DNA of 64,000 bases from Lichenibacterium dinghuense (GCF_021730615.1 NZ_JAJLMN010000001.1:806001-870000), one strand, 5' to 3'. Positions 52,043 through 60,600 are shown, numbered from the stretch's first letter. Made by a program: numbers and translations. The notes: generated by a model from the letters alone, not told the origin.

Positions 52043-52266
52043 ACCCACTATCGGCGTTCAATATTGCCTCCCTTGCTGCCATCTGCGGCGATAGCGGCCG
52101 CCCGGCGAAGCGGGTCAGGGTCGACTCTCGACCCCGACCGACGTCGCGCCGCTCCACCGACCCTGTCAGATGACGCTCAGGGCGGATCGATCCGGGAGCC
52201 TGCGGAGGCGTCGCCGGACCCAGGGCACACCGGTCCGATCGAAACGGCGCCGCTATTCCATGCCGT
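52043..52266. other. non-coding segment after the ISL3 element
   Basis: 224 bases. No gene supported on either strand. Joined to the sequence left of the ISL3 element it reads GGCGTCGGAAGTTGACCCAC, reminiscent of an IS terminus, but no element could be identified. Confidence 0.4.
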
Positions 52267-52464
52267 TCAGCGCCGGCGACGCATCATCTTCGTCTTCTCC
52301 GCGACGATCACGTCGATGGCATGCATCATGGCGGGGGATACTTGGTAGGAGACGCCGTTCTTGTTTTCGAGATAGGTGTGGGCCGCGAGTGCGGGTGAGA
52401 CGTGGAGCAGGGCCGTCGTCGCGAGCGTCAGGCCAGCGATCACCGATGTGCGCAGAAAGTTCAT
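52267..52464 (-). CDS. small exported protein, 65 aa
   Basis: 65 aa from an ATG with GGAGG 7 bases upstream. A clear signal peptide (about residues 1-27, ending ALAAH) leaves a mature peptide of ~38 residues (TYLENKNGVSYQVSP...), ending in Met/Lys and an Arg run. No recognised domain. It is the only credible gene between the ISL3 and IS66 elements on the minus strand. Confidence 0.65.
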   Translation of the reverse strand: MNFLRTSVIAGLTLATTALLHVSPALAAHTYLENKNGVSYQVSPAMMHAIDVIVAEKTKMMRRRR

Positions 52465-53020
52465 GGAAGCCTCCGGGAAGTCCAGCTCGAAGCTTAGTGG
52501 ACCGGAGAGCGTCCTTGATGTCGAAAGCGTCCGCTATCGTCCGAACCAGGTGCGATCTGCGACAGCGACCACCTTGGCATCGGCGAAGCTGTCCGGCGCT
52601 GGCCCGGCGACAGCACGGCCGAGGCGACCGGAGGCTCCGAGAGAATCGTCGGTCGCGCGCCATGGCCCGGCCATCTCTCGCGTCGCTGGCCGAAGATGGA
52701 AGGGTCGCCATGGACGGGACCACGGCGGCCTCTTCTGATCGAAGATCGCCCGCGCGCTGCCATCCCTGTCGTGCCAGCCGCTGAAAACGGCGACACACGT
52801 CCGGCAGATCACGCAGCACGTGCGGCGGTGCGCATTGGCGCCGCGGTGGTCGATGTCCCGAATGCTGGCCGGCGCGCCTGGACCTATCCGGCCCTTCCAC
52901 ATCGCGGAAGGGCGCCTACCCATCTGAGCGGCTACGCCCCTCGAACGGAAGGAAGGTAGTTGGTCGCCGGGAGCCCGACCGCCGATGTCGGGCCAATGAC
53001 AGCGACACGGGCTGACCGCG
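52465..53020. other. intergenic, no supported gene
   Basis: 556 bases between the small exported protein and the interrupted SnoaL-like gene. Several open frames overlap on both strands, including a minus-strand Cys-containing one at 52534-52923, but none has a convincing start or composition. Promoters for both flanking genes should lie here. Confidence 0.5.
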
Positions 53021-53296
53021 ATGGCGAAACCTCTTGAGATCGTGAAGCAGCTTTACGCGACGCTGACTGCCGGCGATGCGGATGGCGCCCTCGCCCTGAT
53101 ATCCGACGACATCGAGTGGATCACCATGATGGACTACGTGGTCGACGGCCGCGGCCCGCAGAAGGTTCTCGAAGGCATGCTCCTGCCCGCGATGCGTGAA
53201 TGGGAGCCGTACACGCTGACGCCGCACGAGTTCATCTGCGATGGCGACAAGGTCGTGTCGGTGGGGCGGTTCCAAGGCACGAACCGGAGGACCAGG
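53021..53296 (+). pseudogene. SnoaL-like (NTF2 fold) gene, 5' part, split by IS66
   Basis: The first 92 codons encode MAKPLEIVKQLYATLTAGDA, DGALALISDDIEWITMMDYV and SVGRFQGTNRRTR (quoted in parts), the start of a SnoaL-like/ketosteroid-isomerase-type small protein. The frame continues in the 3' part at 55965 after removing the IS66 element and one 8-bp duplication, giving a 129-residue protein. SnoaL-like proteins bind or convert small hydrophobic ligands; this one's ligand is unknown. Confidence 0.85.
53289..53296. repeat. target-site duplication, left of IS66
   Basis: GGACCAGG, exactly repeated at 55957-55964. Eight bases is the standard IS66-family duplication. Confidence 0.92.
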
Positions 53297-53388
53297 GTAC
53301 GCCTACGGCGAGGGCCGCGGAAACGGGGCTTGCGGGTTTCGTCGCGGCGTGATCGCGGGTCGGGAAGGCCCGGGGCTGAGCGTCCGGG

Positions 53389-55064
53389 TCAGGCTGCGAC
53401 GTCGAGGCTCGCCGGGGCGGCCGAGGTCGGCTTCCAGTTCCACGGCAGCAACTCGGCGAGGCGCTGGGCCGGGTGAGACGCGATGCGGCCGAGCACGTCG
53501 GCCAGCCAGGCCTGCGGGTCGACGTCGTTCAGCTTCGCCGTCACGATCAGGCTGTTGAAGAAGGCCGCCCTCTGTCCGCCGCGGTCCGAGCCGGCGAACA
53601 GCCACGCCTTGCGGCCCAGAGCCAAGCCGCGCAGGGCCCTCTCGGCTGCGTTGTTGCTGAGGCACACGCGCCCGTCGTCGAGGAAGCGGGCGAAGGACGG
53701 CCAACGCTCGAGCATGTAGTCCATGGCCCGGGCCACCTCGGCACCGCGCGGCAGGCGGGCGCGCTCGGCGCGCATCCAGCCTTCCAAGGCCGCCACGATC
53801 GGGGCGGAGCGCTCGTGCCGCGCCGCCAGGCGCTCGGCCGTTGGCCGGCCGTTCACCTCCCGCTCGATGGCGAACAGCTCGTCCATGCGCCGCACGGCTT
53901 CGAGCGCCAGCGGCGCGATCACCGCCACCTTCTTGCGGGCCCTCTGGCGCGCCGCGGCCTCGATGTCGGCCAGCTCAAAGAACTTCCTCCGCGCGTGGGC
54001 CCAGCACGCGGCCTCGATGATCGGCGCGGGCTTGCGCCCGCCCTCGTAGAGCCTGCCATAGCCCCCGTAGGCGTCGGCCTGCAGCACCCCGGTCCAGCCG
54101 GCGAGGTGCGCCTGCGGGTGCTCGCCCCGCCGGTCGGGCGAATAGCGGAACAGGGCCGCCGGGGGATCGGCGCCGCCGAAGGGCTGGTCGTCGCGCACGT
54201 AGACCCATACGCGGCCCGTGCTGGTCTTACCCTTGGCCAGCACCGGAACGGTGGTGTCGTCCCCGTGCAGCCGCCCCGCCGCCATCACGTGCTTCTCGAT
54301 GAGCCGGAACAGCGGCTCCAGCACACCCGCGCAGGTGCCCACCTGGTCGGCCAGGGTCGACAGGCTGAGCGGCACGCCTTCCCGGGCGTAGCGCTCGGCC
54401 TGCCGGTTCAGCGGCTGGTGCTGGCCGTACTTCTCGAACAGCACCATGGCGAGCAGGCTCGGCCCCGCCCATGCGCGTGGCACGGCGTGGAAGGGCGCCG
54501 GCGTCTGGCTGACGCCCTCGCAGGCGCGGCAAGCGAAGCGCTCGCGCACGGTCTGGATCACGGTCCAGCTGCGCGGCACCACCTCCAGCGTCTCGGTGAC
54601 GTCCTCGCCGAGTCTGGACAGGCGCGTGCCGCCGCAGCACGGGCAGCGCCCGGGCCCGGCACCACGACGCGCACGCGCGGCAGGTGGGCCGGGAAGGGCT
54701 GGCGCGACGGCTTCCGACGCTCCGTCGGCGCCGGTATCGCGGCCTTGGCAGCGGCCTTCTCGGCCGCGAGGGCGTCGGTGGCCGCCGAGGCCTCGAGTTC
54801 CTCGAGTTGCAGCTCGTACTGGTCGATGAGGCGCTGCGTGCGCTCGGAGCGCTGGCCGTAGAGGGTCCGGTTGAGCCTGGCGATCTCCAGCCGCAGGTGG
54901 GCGATCAACGCGGCGTCGCCCGACAGCTGCGCCCTCACCGCGGCCGCCTCGGCCTCGGCGCGATCGGCTGCGGCCCGGGCTTCGTCCGCGCGGGCTTCGG
55001 CGGCCGCGAGGGCTGCGCGCAGCGCTTCGACGTCGATCTTCTCGGACTTGGGCCGCTTCGCCAT
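53389..55064 (-). pseudogene. IS66 tnpC transposase with one frameshift
   Basis: It starts MAKRPKSEKIDVEALRAALA at 55064 with a long Ala/Glu coiled coil (about 10-60) and the IS66 leucine-rich region (LRLEIARLNRTLYGQRSER). The frame is lost near 54646-54656, where one C seems missing from a GGCCGC-type run. It resumes as CPCCGGTRLSRLGEDVTETL. The DDE residues lie in LHGDDTTVPVLAKGK, LQADAYGGYGRLY and LSNNAAERALRGL. One base restored gives the full-length transposase. Confidence 0.88.
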
Positions 55065-55138
55065 GAACAGAGCCGATCATAGTTCTTCGAACAACGCCAG
55101 AGTGGCGAGCATCGATAGTGTTGATAACAGTCCCGTCT

Positions 55139-55486
55139 TCATCCTGCTCGGCTCGGTCGCCAAGTCTGCTGTGGATGGCGCCAGTCTATGCCTTCGAGCA
55201 GATAGCCGAGTTGCGCCGGCGTGATGGCCACGCTCTCGCCCGCCGTCGCGGGCCACACGAACCGGCCCCGTTCCAGGCGCTTGGCGTAGAGCGACAGGCC
55301 CAGCCCGTCGTGCCACAGGCACTTGATCAGGTCGCCGCGCCGGCCCCGGAACACATACAGGGCGCCCGCGAAGGGATCGCGCCCGAGGCCTTCCTGCACC
55401 AGCAGCGACAGGCCGTTCATGCCGCGGCGCATGTCGGTGTGGCCGGCCGCGATCCACACCCGGGCGGCGGACGGGGCCGGGATCAT
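55139..55486 (-). CDS. IS66 TnpB accessory protein
   Basis: 115 aa from the ATG at 55486 (MIPAPSAARVWIAAGHTDMR). It contains the IS66 Orf2 signature GLSLLVQEGLGRDPF and YVFRGRRGDLIKCLWHDGLG. It is needed for transposition with TnpA and TnpC. The start overlaps the tnpA stop as ATGA, so translation is coupled. Confidence 0.92.
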   Translation of the reverse strand: MIPAPSAARVWIAAGHTDMRRGMNGLSLLVQEGLGRDPFAGALYVFRGRRGDLIKCLWHDGLGLSLYAKRLERGRFVWPATAGESVAITPAQLGYLLEGIDWRHPQQTWRPSRAG

Positions 55487-55872
55487 CGCCGGTCCAGCAC
55501 GTCGAGCACGCGGGCCAGCGCCTCGGCGTCCACGGCGCCGTCCACCACCACGCGCCGCCCCCGCCCCACCTCGATCACCATGCGGCCCTGCGCGGCCTGC
55601 CGCCGAGCCCTTCGAGCCATTGGCTTGGCCTCGGAAAGGGTTTCGGGCACCACCACGGCGGGCACGAAGGCCGGCGCCGGATCGGGAGCAGCACGCTCGA
55701 CCTTCAGCGCGCGACGCCACGCCATCAACAGCGACCGGGAGATGCCGTACCGGCGAGCCGTCGGCGACACCAGCCGCGGTGCCTCCAGGCTCTCCATCAC
55801 GATGCGGAGCTTCTCGTCCTCGGACCAGCGACGGCGGCGGCCGAGTTCGACAACGTTGAGCTGCTGGGCCAA
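55483..55872 (-). CDS. IS66 TnpA (IS3/IS911-like HTH) accessory protein
   Basis: 129 aa. The N-terminal HTH (RRWSEDEKLRIVMESLE, VSPTARRYGISRSLLMAWRR) resembles OrfA-type transposase HTH domains. The C-terminal part (MVIEVGRGRRVVVDGAVDAE to VLDRR) is IS66-specific and is shared with the remnant at 50061. First gene of the element. Confidence 0.92.
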   Translation of the reverse strand: MAQQLNVVELGRRRRWSEDEKLRIVMESLEAPRLVSPTARRYGISRSLLMAWRRALKVERAAPDPAPAFVPAVVVPETLSEAKPMARRARRQAAQGRMVIEVGRGRRVVVDGAVDAEALARVLDVLDRR

Positions 55873-55956
55873 GGCTCTGACCTTATGGACGTCAATAAGG
55901 GCAGATCTCAGCCGCGAGACGCCCCTTCCACAAGGCGGCCTTCACCGCAGGGATAC

Positions 55957-55964
55957 GGACCAGG
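55957..55964. repeat. target-site duplication, right of IS66
   Basis: GGACCAGG, the second copy of the 8-bp duplication flanking the IS66 element. Confidence 0.92.
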
Positions 55965-56078
55965 AAGCGCGTGGAGGTCGACTATTCCCACATCTGGGAG
56001 GTGAGGGACGGCAAGATCGTGCGGCACCGCCAGTTCATCGACACCGGCAGGATCGAGCCCGCCCGCCATCCCGATTGA
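55965..56078 (+). pseudogene. SnoaL-like gene, 3' part
   Basis: In frame after excision of IS66: KRVEVDYSHIWEVRDGKIVR, then HRQFIDTGRIEPARHPD and stop. This is the characteristic C-terminal strand pair of SnoaL-like proteins (YSHIWEVRDGKI). It has no start of its own, so it is silent unless read from an IS promoter. Confidence 0.85.
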
Positions 56079-56564
56079 GACAATCACGGTACGTCTGACC
56101 GCATGCGCGGCTCGCCCACGGTGTAGGTCGGGTGATCTGCCATAGAGTCGCCGGCCCCTGTCACGCTCGCACGTACCGTGACCGGAAGGCGCCCCGTGCA
56201 CGGCTTCCGGGGATCGACCTTGAACGAAGCCTGTCACATCGTCCGCGACCTCAACATGCCGCTGCACGGTTCTGCGATGATCGATCGGTGGCGGACGATC
56301 ATCACGGGGCTACGCCGATGCGCACGGCTGTCCGCCGGCTGAAGCGGTGTAGACGCGACCACACCTTTTCCGGACGATGCCGCACGCGCAAAACGGTTTC
56401 GAGACGCTCGCGACCGGCTAGGGTCGGCACGCATCGACCTCTCGGACGGTGTTCCGTCACGCTCATAGCCGTCGAGACGACCGTCACGACGCTTCGGTCT
56501 TAGGTAGCAAGCTCACCTAAACCCATCTGCCCCGGCCGGAACGGATCGGCGATGATGCCGAGCC
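56079..56564. other. intergenic, no supported gene
   Basis: 486 bases between the split SnoaL-like gene and the coiled-coil/winged-helix gene. Short open frames exist on both strands, but none has a good start, a domain or a plausible composition. A VHGFRGST string on the plus strand recalls integrase motifs but is not part of a longer match. Confidence 0.5.
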
Positions 56565-56993
56565 ATGTCCCAGCCTCTCATCGTCACCCAACTCCTCCTC
56601 AAGCGAGCGGAGATCGAAGCCCAGATCAAGAGCCTTGAGGACCGCCTCGGCCAGGCTCGGGCCGATCTCCTCCACATCGCCGCGACGGTCCGCCTGTTCG
56701 ATCCCACGGCCATAGACAGGCCCGCTACGGTCTACCACGGCGCCGCGAAGGCCATGCGTCGGTCGGACGTGTTCGCGCTGTGCAAAGCGGCCCTGGAAGC
56801 CTCTCCCGAGCCCCTGTGCACCCGCCAGCTCGCTCGGCACGTCATCACGGCCGAGGGCTGGGATCAGGACGACACCCGCCTCCGCCTCACGGTCTCGCAC
56901 AAGGTCGGCGCCACGATGAAGCGCATGTCGCTGCGCGGGGCCGTGCGGAAGGTGGGCGAGCGGCAGAAGGCGAGCGTGTGGCGACTGGCGTAG
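56565..56993 (+). CDS. coiled-coil / winged-helix hypothetical protein
   Basis: 142 aa. The N-terminal half is a coiled coil (LLLKRAEIEAQIKSLEDRLG ... ADLLHIAATVRLFDP). The C-terminal half looks like a winged helix (RSDVFALCKAALEASPEPLC, TRQLARHVITAEG) with a basic tail ending VGERQKASVWRLA (quoted in parts). Similar small proteins recur in Hyphomicrobiales near mobile DNA; the function is unknown. The gene ends directly against the convergent DUF6894 gene. Decayed copies of its 3' end occur at 57769, 58846 and 59148. Confidence 0.75.
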   Translation: MSQPLIVTQLLLKRAEIEAQIKSLEDRLGQARADLLHIAATVRLFDPTAIDRPATVYHGAAKAMRRSDVFALCKAALEASPEPLCTRQLARHVITAEGWDQDDTRLRLTVSHKVGATMKRMSLRGAVRKVGERQKASVWRLA

Positions 56994-57248
56994 TTATGTC
57001 AGCGGCTCTGTCCTCTTCACTCGCTCACCTTGCAACTTGAGCCGACAGCGATAGAGCACGTCGCGATTGCCGTCCCTCAGCTCGCACATAAAGCTACGCT
57101 CCTCGCCATCCGGCAGCTCCTCTTCAAGAAGATTGCCCAGGATGGCTTGCGCGTGTTGGCGAGCATCTTCGAAACTATCGAATTCGTCGCCAAACTCATC
57201 GGTTGAGCAGTTTGGGCCGTCATGCAGGTCGAAGTAGAAGCGGGGCAC
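56994..57248 (-). CDS. DUF6894-type small protein
   Basis: 84 aa. It begins MPRFYFDLHDGPNCSTDEFG and continues with DSFEDARQHAQAILGN and an ELPDGEERSFMCELRDGN strand region, the layout of the DUF6894 proteins that are abundant in Methylobacterium and Bradyrhizobium relatives. No catalytic residues are known for the family. It converges exactly on the preceding gene with no gap. Confidence 0.75.
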   Translation of the reverse strand: MPRFYFDLHDGPNCSTDEFGDEFDSFEDARQHAQAILGNLLEEELPDGEERSFMCELRDGNRDVLYRCRLKLQGERVKRTEPLT

Positions 57249-57430
57249 GTTCTCACTCTGCGGCTAGGGGTTGGCGGGTCCTGTCCTTTCAACCGACAGG
57301 ACGCCCTAGCGGAGGGTGCGACAAGGTGTCCAAAACAGGTTTTCTGAGCGGGATTTGTCCATAGGGTAGAGTTGCACACAATACTGATGTGCGAGAGGTT
57401 GCACCCGCGACATCACGACAGGGGGCCCCA

Positions 57431-57670
57431 GTGTCCAAGCCTACGCCCGCTCAGATCCGCGCGGCTCGCGGCATGCTCAATTGGTCCATGCTGGACCTTG
57501 CCAAGGCTGCTGGGGTGTCGATCTCGACGGTAAAGCGGTTTGAGTGCGAGGGAGATCAACCCGTGTCGGCCGATACCGTGGGCATGATGCAGGACGCCGC
57601 CGAGACGGAGGGCGTGCGCTTCCTAGCCGATGATGGAAACGGGCCAGGGGTGAGGCTGCAAAGGCGATAG
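57431..57670 (+). CDS. short XRE-type HTH regulator
   Basis: 79 aa from a GTG at 57431, preceded by AGGGGG. An upstream in-frame start at 57389 would add 14 residues. Cro/C1-type HTH: QIRAARGMLNWSMLDLAKAA, GVSISTVKRFECEGDQPVS. The C-terminal tail (GVRFLADDGNGPGVRLQR) has the short beta segment common to this small subfamily. A second member is at 62052. Probably a DNA-binding repressor; the target is unknown. Confidence 0.78.
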   Translation: MSKPTPAQIRAARGMLNWSMLDLAKAAGVSISTVKRFECEGDQPVSADTVGMMQDAAETEGVRFLADDGNGPGVRLQRR

Positions 57671-57861
57671 GACCACGGCCCCGCCCACCGTGGGCACGGG
57701 ATCGAGCGGGGCCGTGTAGCGCTCCGCCGTCCTACAGGTGAGTGCCAGCGCCACAGGACCATGCTGCGATGCCACAATCAATGGTGCGGCGCAAATTCGG
57801 TGAAGGCGGGCGGGTGCTCAAGGATGGAAAGGGTTCGGGGGCGATGTGGCGGCTGGCGTAG
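57671..57861 (+). repeat. ~190-bp repeat, copy A, with decayed gene tail
   Basis: It opens with a hairpin-forming CGGCCCCG...CGGGGCCG and a shared CCTACAGGTGAG, and ends in a 30-codon frame (57769-57861, MPQSMVRRKFGEGGRVLKDG then KGSGAMWRLA) like the tail of the 56565 gene. Copy B lies at 59054-59240, roughly 80% identical by eye. Confidence 0.65.
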
Positions 57862-58145
57862 TCTCTGCCCTCACTCCCACATGAGCAAGGTCATCAGGAC
57901 AGCCGCCACGAGCACGAACCCGACAATCGCAACCGCTTCCAATGTGTCCCTCCCGATACGAGGGCTGAAACACATTTTGTGGTGGCAAGTTCGAGGTGCG
58001 TCGGGACGTCACGCTCCGCCGATCCCCCCCCAGACCGCTATGGCGCAGTCTGCTCCAATCGCATTATCATTTGTAGGGACGACTGCGGCTCGGGAGTCGT
58101 CGGCCGAGGGGAGCGCGCATATCTCCGAGCGGTGGGAAATCAGGC

Positions 58146-58403
58146 GTGCCCAAGTTCCACTTTTATCTCGTGAGCGCGAACGGCCGGGAGCATGTCGGTT
58201 CCATCGAACTGCCGAGCCAAAACGATCTCATCCCCGCTGGCCTCAGGATCACAACCAAGATCCTCGCGACCATCGTTGGACGGCATTCGGAGCAAGGTGG
58301 GCTGATGGTGCAGTCCGTGGATGAGGCTGGATCTGTAGTTTACAACTTCGACGTCTCGCGAGGTGCGAGGGACAGCGACAGCCCGCGAGGCAATCTGCAC
58401 TGA
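58146..58403 (+). CDS. DUF6894-like small protein
   Basis: 85 aa from a GTG with GGGAAATCAGG upstream. It begins MPKFHFYLVSANGREHVGSI, matching the pattern of the 56994 protein (MPxFxFxL...), followed by a central helix and the strand GGLMVQSVDEAGSVVYNFDV. A more diverged member of the same family. No neighbour suggests a function. Confidence 0.55.
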   Translation: MPKFHFYLVSANGREHVGSIELPSQNDLIPAGLRITTKILATIVGRHSEQGGLMVQSVDEAGSVVYNFDVSRGARDSDSPRGNLH

Positions 58404-58615
58404 GGCGAAGACCGCAGCCCCGGCGCAAAGGCGAACGCCGAGGCCGCGGGACGGGCGAGGATCGCCACGACAGGAAGGACGATGCGGGAGCAAGACACCG
58501 GGGCGCAAGGCTCTCTACAGCGCTTAGAAGGCCGACGCCCGGCGCCATGGACCACCACGCCAGCTTAACATAAGTTCAGCATGCGACCGTCTGACACAGA
58601 TCCGTGGAGCGCGTC

Positions 58616-58789
58616 ATGCTGCCTTCTCCCGTTACGCCCCCGTCGTCGCCTGTCTCAGACAGCCAAGCCCTGATCGCGGCGGCTTGGCGCCAACTGGCGG
58701 AAACCGGGCGCTCGCTTCAATCTATGAATTCCAACATCGCCGATAGCCGCCGCAGGCTGGCGGAGTCCTATCGCCTGCTCAGACCGTGA
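58616..58789 (+). CDS. small hypothetical protein, 57 aa
   Basis: 57 aa from the ATG at 58616, which has GGAG six bases upstream; a GTG at 58604 would add four residues. A Ser/Pro-rich start is followed by a helix with repeated Ser/Arg/Leu (AAWRQLAETGRSLQSM, SRRRLAESYRLL). Resembles short coiled-coil proteins common in the order. Low information. Confidence 0.5.
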   Translation: MLPSPVTPPSSPVSDSQALIAAAWRQLAETGRSLQSMNSNIADSRRRLAESYRLLRP

Positions 58790-59408
58790 TGGCTGCGCTC
58801 CCCGGCGAGGCGAGGCGTCGAGGGCTGAATGACGGGCGTGAGTCGGGGAGCGGCAGAAGGCGAGCGTGTGGCGGCTGGCGTAATCTGAGACGCCCAGACA
58901 ATAAATTGAGACAGCCAGTCGATGGAAGCGGCTTTCCTCTGCGTCATCTAATGTGATGCAGGTTCAACGCGCTATCGGATCTGCGGCCTTCGGGCCTCTG
59001 CGGCTCCGCTCCTGCGCTGTGATGATCTCGGGAGTGGAGCCGCAGGACCGGCCACGGCCCCACCCGCCGTGGGCACGGGATTGAGCAGGACCGTGTAGCG
59101 CTCCGCCCTCCTACAGGTGAGCGCCGGCCACATCGGGCCATGCTGCGATGCAACATGCAATGGCGCGGCGCAAACAGGGTGAAGGTGGGCGGGTGCTCAA
59201 GGAGGGAAGCGGGCCGGGGGCTGTGTGGCAGCTGGCCTTGCAATGCAAGCCATCAACGCAACTGAAGCATGAAAGTCGGGAACGATCCGCACCTAACATA
59301 CCCCCGCGACTGCGGATGTGGCTCATATCTTTCAGAAGCTGTCAATGTAAAAATTCACTTTCCACAGCTGGCCTGTGAATAGCGGCAACTGCCGGACTCC
59401 GACCCGAC
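58790..59408. other. intergenic with repeat remnants
   Basis: 619 bases. It holds copy C (58846-58881), a near-exact copy of the last ~35 bases of the 56565 gene, and copy B (59054-59240) of the 190-bp repeat. After about 59250 base composition shifts towards AT ahead of the Nudix gene. No complete gene is seen. Confidence 0.6.
59054..59240 (+). repeat. ~190-bp repeat, copy B, with decayed gene tail
   Basis: Aligns along its length with copy A at 57671. The CGGCCCC hairpin arm is degraded. The tail frame from 59148 reads MQHAMARRKQGEGGRVLKEG then SGPGAVWQLA without its own stop. Probably the leftover 3' end of a paralogue of the 56565 gene. Confidence 0.65.
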
Positions 59409-59969
59409 ATGCCTTTCGGAAAATGCTATGGTGACATCGAGATCTGGATACCTTCAATGTCGAGAGCAAAGCCAAACGTCCTCGTTGATGTCGTTTCCGA
59501 TAGAAACGTGACGATTGGTGGTGACTATCGGCACAATCTATTGAGGGAAGGAAAAAATTTTAGAACTGTTCATGTTATCGTCATCGACAGGTCTGGACGC
59601 CTTGTATTGCAAATGCTTCCTAGCGACCACACGCGCAGCCCTAATAAGATAGGATCATCTGTAGCGGGATACCTTCTTTCGGGAGAGTCATACATTCAAG
59701 CTGCTAGACGTAAGATGCTTGAGGAGCTTGGTATCTATTCTAATCTGCATGAAATTGGCGACATAGATATGCTTGACGAAAAGTCTCATAAATTCGTCAA
59801 GGTATTTACATGCCGCTACAATGACAAAATTGAGAGTTTCGATCAAGACGAAATTGCAAAACTTGTATACAAAACACGGTCTTGGCTGTCCGCGAACACC
59901 AATCGATTTCCAGAAAAATTCACCACTACCTTTCTGCGCGTCTTTAGCCTATACCAATCGAATGCCTGA
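59409..59969 (+). CDS. Nudix-like hydrolase, first gene of an AT-rich operon
   Basis: 186 aa. The Nudix region (about 50-135) starts RTVHVIVIDRSGRLVLQMLP. Its Nudix box at 87-109 reads GYLLSGESYIQAARRKMLEE then LGI; against Gx5Ex7REUxEExGU only the Glu after Arg101 is replaced (Lys102), while both Glu of EELG remain. This resembles the isopentenyl-diphosphate-isomerase-like Nudix branch. Nudix proteins hydrolyse nucleoside-diphosphate-linked substrates; the substrate here is unknown. Codon use is visibly AT-rich compared with the GC-rich surroundings, suggesting recent transfer. An internal ATG at 59457 is an alternative start. Confidence 0.8.
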   Translation: MPFGKCYGDIEIWIPSMSRAKPNVLVDVVSDRNVTIGGDYRHNLLREGKNFRTVHVIVIDRSGRLVLQMLPSDHTRSPNKIGSSVAGYLLSGESYIQAARRKMLEELGIYSNLHEIGDIDMLDEKSHKFVKVFTCRYNDKIESFDQDEIAKLVYKTRSWLSANTNRFPEKFTTTFLRVFSLYQSNA

Positions 59970-60600
59970 CAGCAGCCCATCCAAGGACATACTCCTCAAA
60001 GTCTACGATTCGGCGATTGCCGAATATAGATTCAACGTACAATTATCATGGGATAGGAACAAGTTTTTCCTGACACTCGTATCGGCAATCATCGCCTCCG
60101 GTGTGGGATTTATCAAAGTAGCTTCTGAGAACCGAGTGGACTCCGCTTTTCTTTTCTGCCTTTTCGCTGTTGCTGTTGCCATCACATCATACGCTATCGA
60201 GACGCTATCGACGGGAAAAAAGTACATCAGGGAGGCTAATTATAAAAAGATGCTGATCGAAAGGGAGCTTGGCTTATTAAATACGATTCCTAATTTCAAC
60301 TCTCCGAGATCAAATTTTGCTGTCGCCGTGACAGGGGGACAAAGAAATTTTGGTTCAATGATGCTTTCGGAAGACATAAAAAAGTCGATCTCTCAAAAGT
60401 CGATTACCGACAATCTCGCAAAAATATATGCCGGTATGATTGTTATCGAAATCATAGGATGCATCATATCGGCCGGTATGGTCATCGGTCCACTAGATAT
60501 GCAAGCCATTAAAACTAATGTACGCTCATTTGCCGAGAGACTATCGCACCCCATATCGCAGACCGACGTTAAAAGATCTCTGGCAGTAAGTCCTCATTAA
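59962..60600 (+). CDS. three-span membrane protein overlapping the Nudix gene
   Basis: 212 aa from the ATG at 59962, overlapping the Nudix stop by 8 bases, so translation is coupled. A cytoplasmic N-terminal helix (KDILLKVYDSAIAEYRF, NVQLSWDRNKFF) leads into TM1 (about 35-52) and TM2 (61-80). A ~75-residue cytoplasmic region follows, then TM3 (about 156-176) and a short tail. The pattern of aromatic/charged helix plus tight two-span hairpin resembles RipA-type oligomeric membrane proteins and, more loosely, SLATT-type effectors. The assignment is tentative. AT-rich like its partner. Confidence 0.7.
   Translation: MPDSSPSKDILLKVYDSAIAEYRFNVQLSWDRNKFFLTLVSAIIASGVGFIKVASENRVDSAFLFCLFAVAVAITSYAIETLSTGKKYIREANYKKMLIERELGLLNTIPNFNSPRSNFAVAVTGGQRNFGSMMLSEDIKKSISQKSITDNLAKIYAGMIVIEIIGCIISAGMVIGPLDMQAIKTNVRSFAERLSHPISQTDVKRSLAVSPH

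Larger units (their letters stand above)
53297..55956 (-). mobile_element. IS66-family element with 8-bp duplication
   Basis: 2660 bp. The ends are GTACGCCTACGGCGAGG and, inverted, GTATCCCTGCGGTGAAGG, both followed by GGCCGC: imperfect 22-24 bp inverted repeats starting with GTA as usual for IS66. It carries tnpA, tnpB and tnpC on the minus strand. It is inserted in the SnoaL-like gene. The tnpC frame is broken by one base. Confidence 0.93.

Noticed and set aside
52534-52923. Minus-strand 129-residue frame with Cys-rich stretch
   Set aside because: No ribosome-binding site, no domain, and composition like the overlapping frames on both strands.
56175-56345. VHGFRGST string resembling a tyrosine-recombinase motif
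   Set aside because: Too short, no other integrase blocks around it, and the frame closes quickly.
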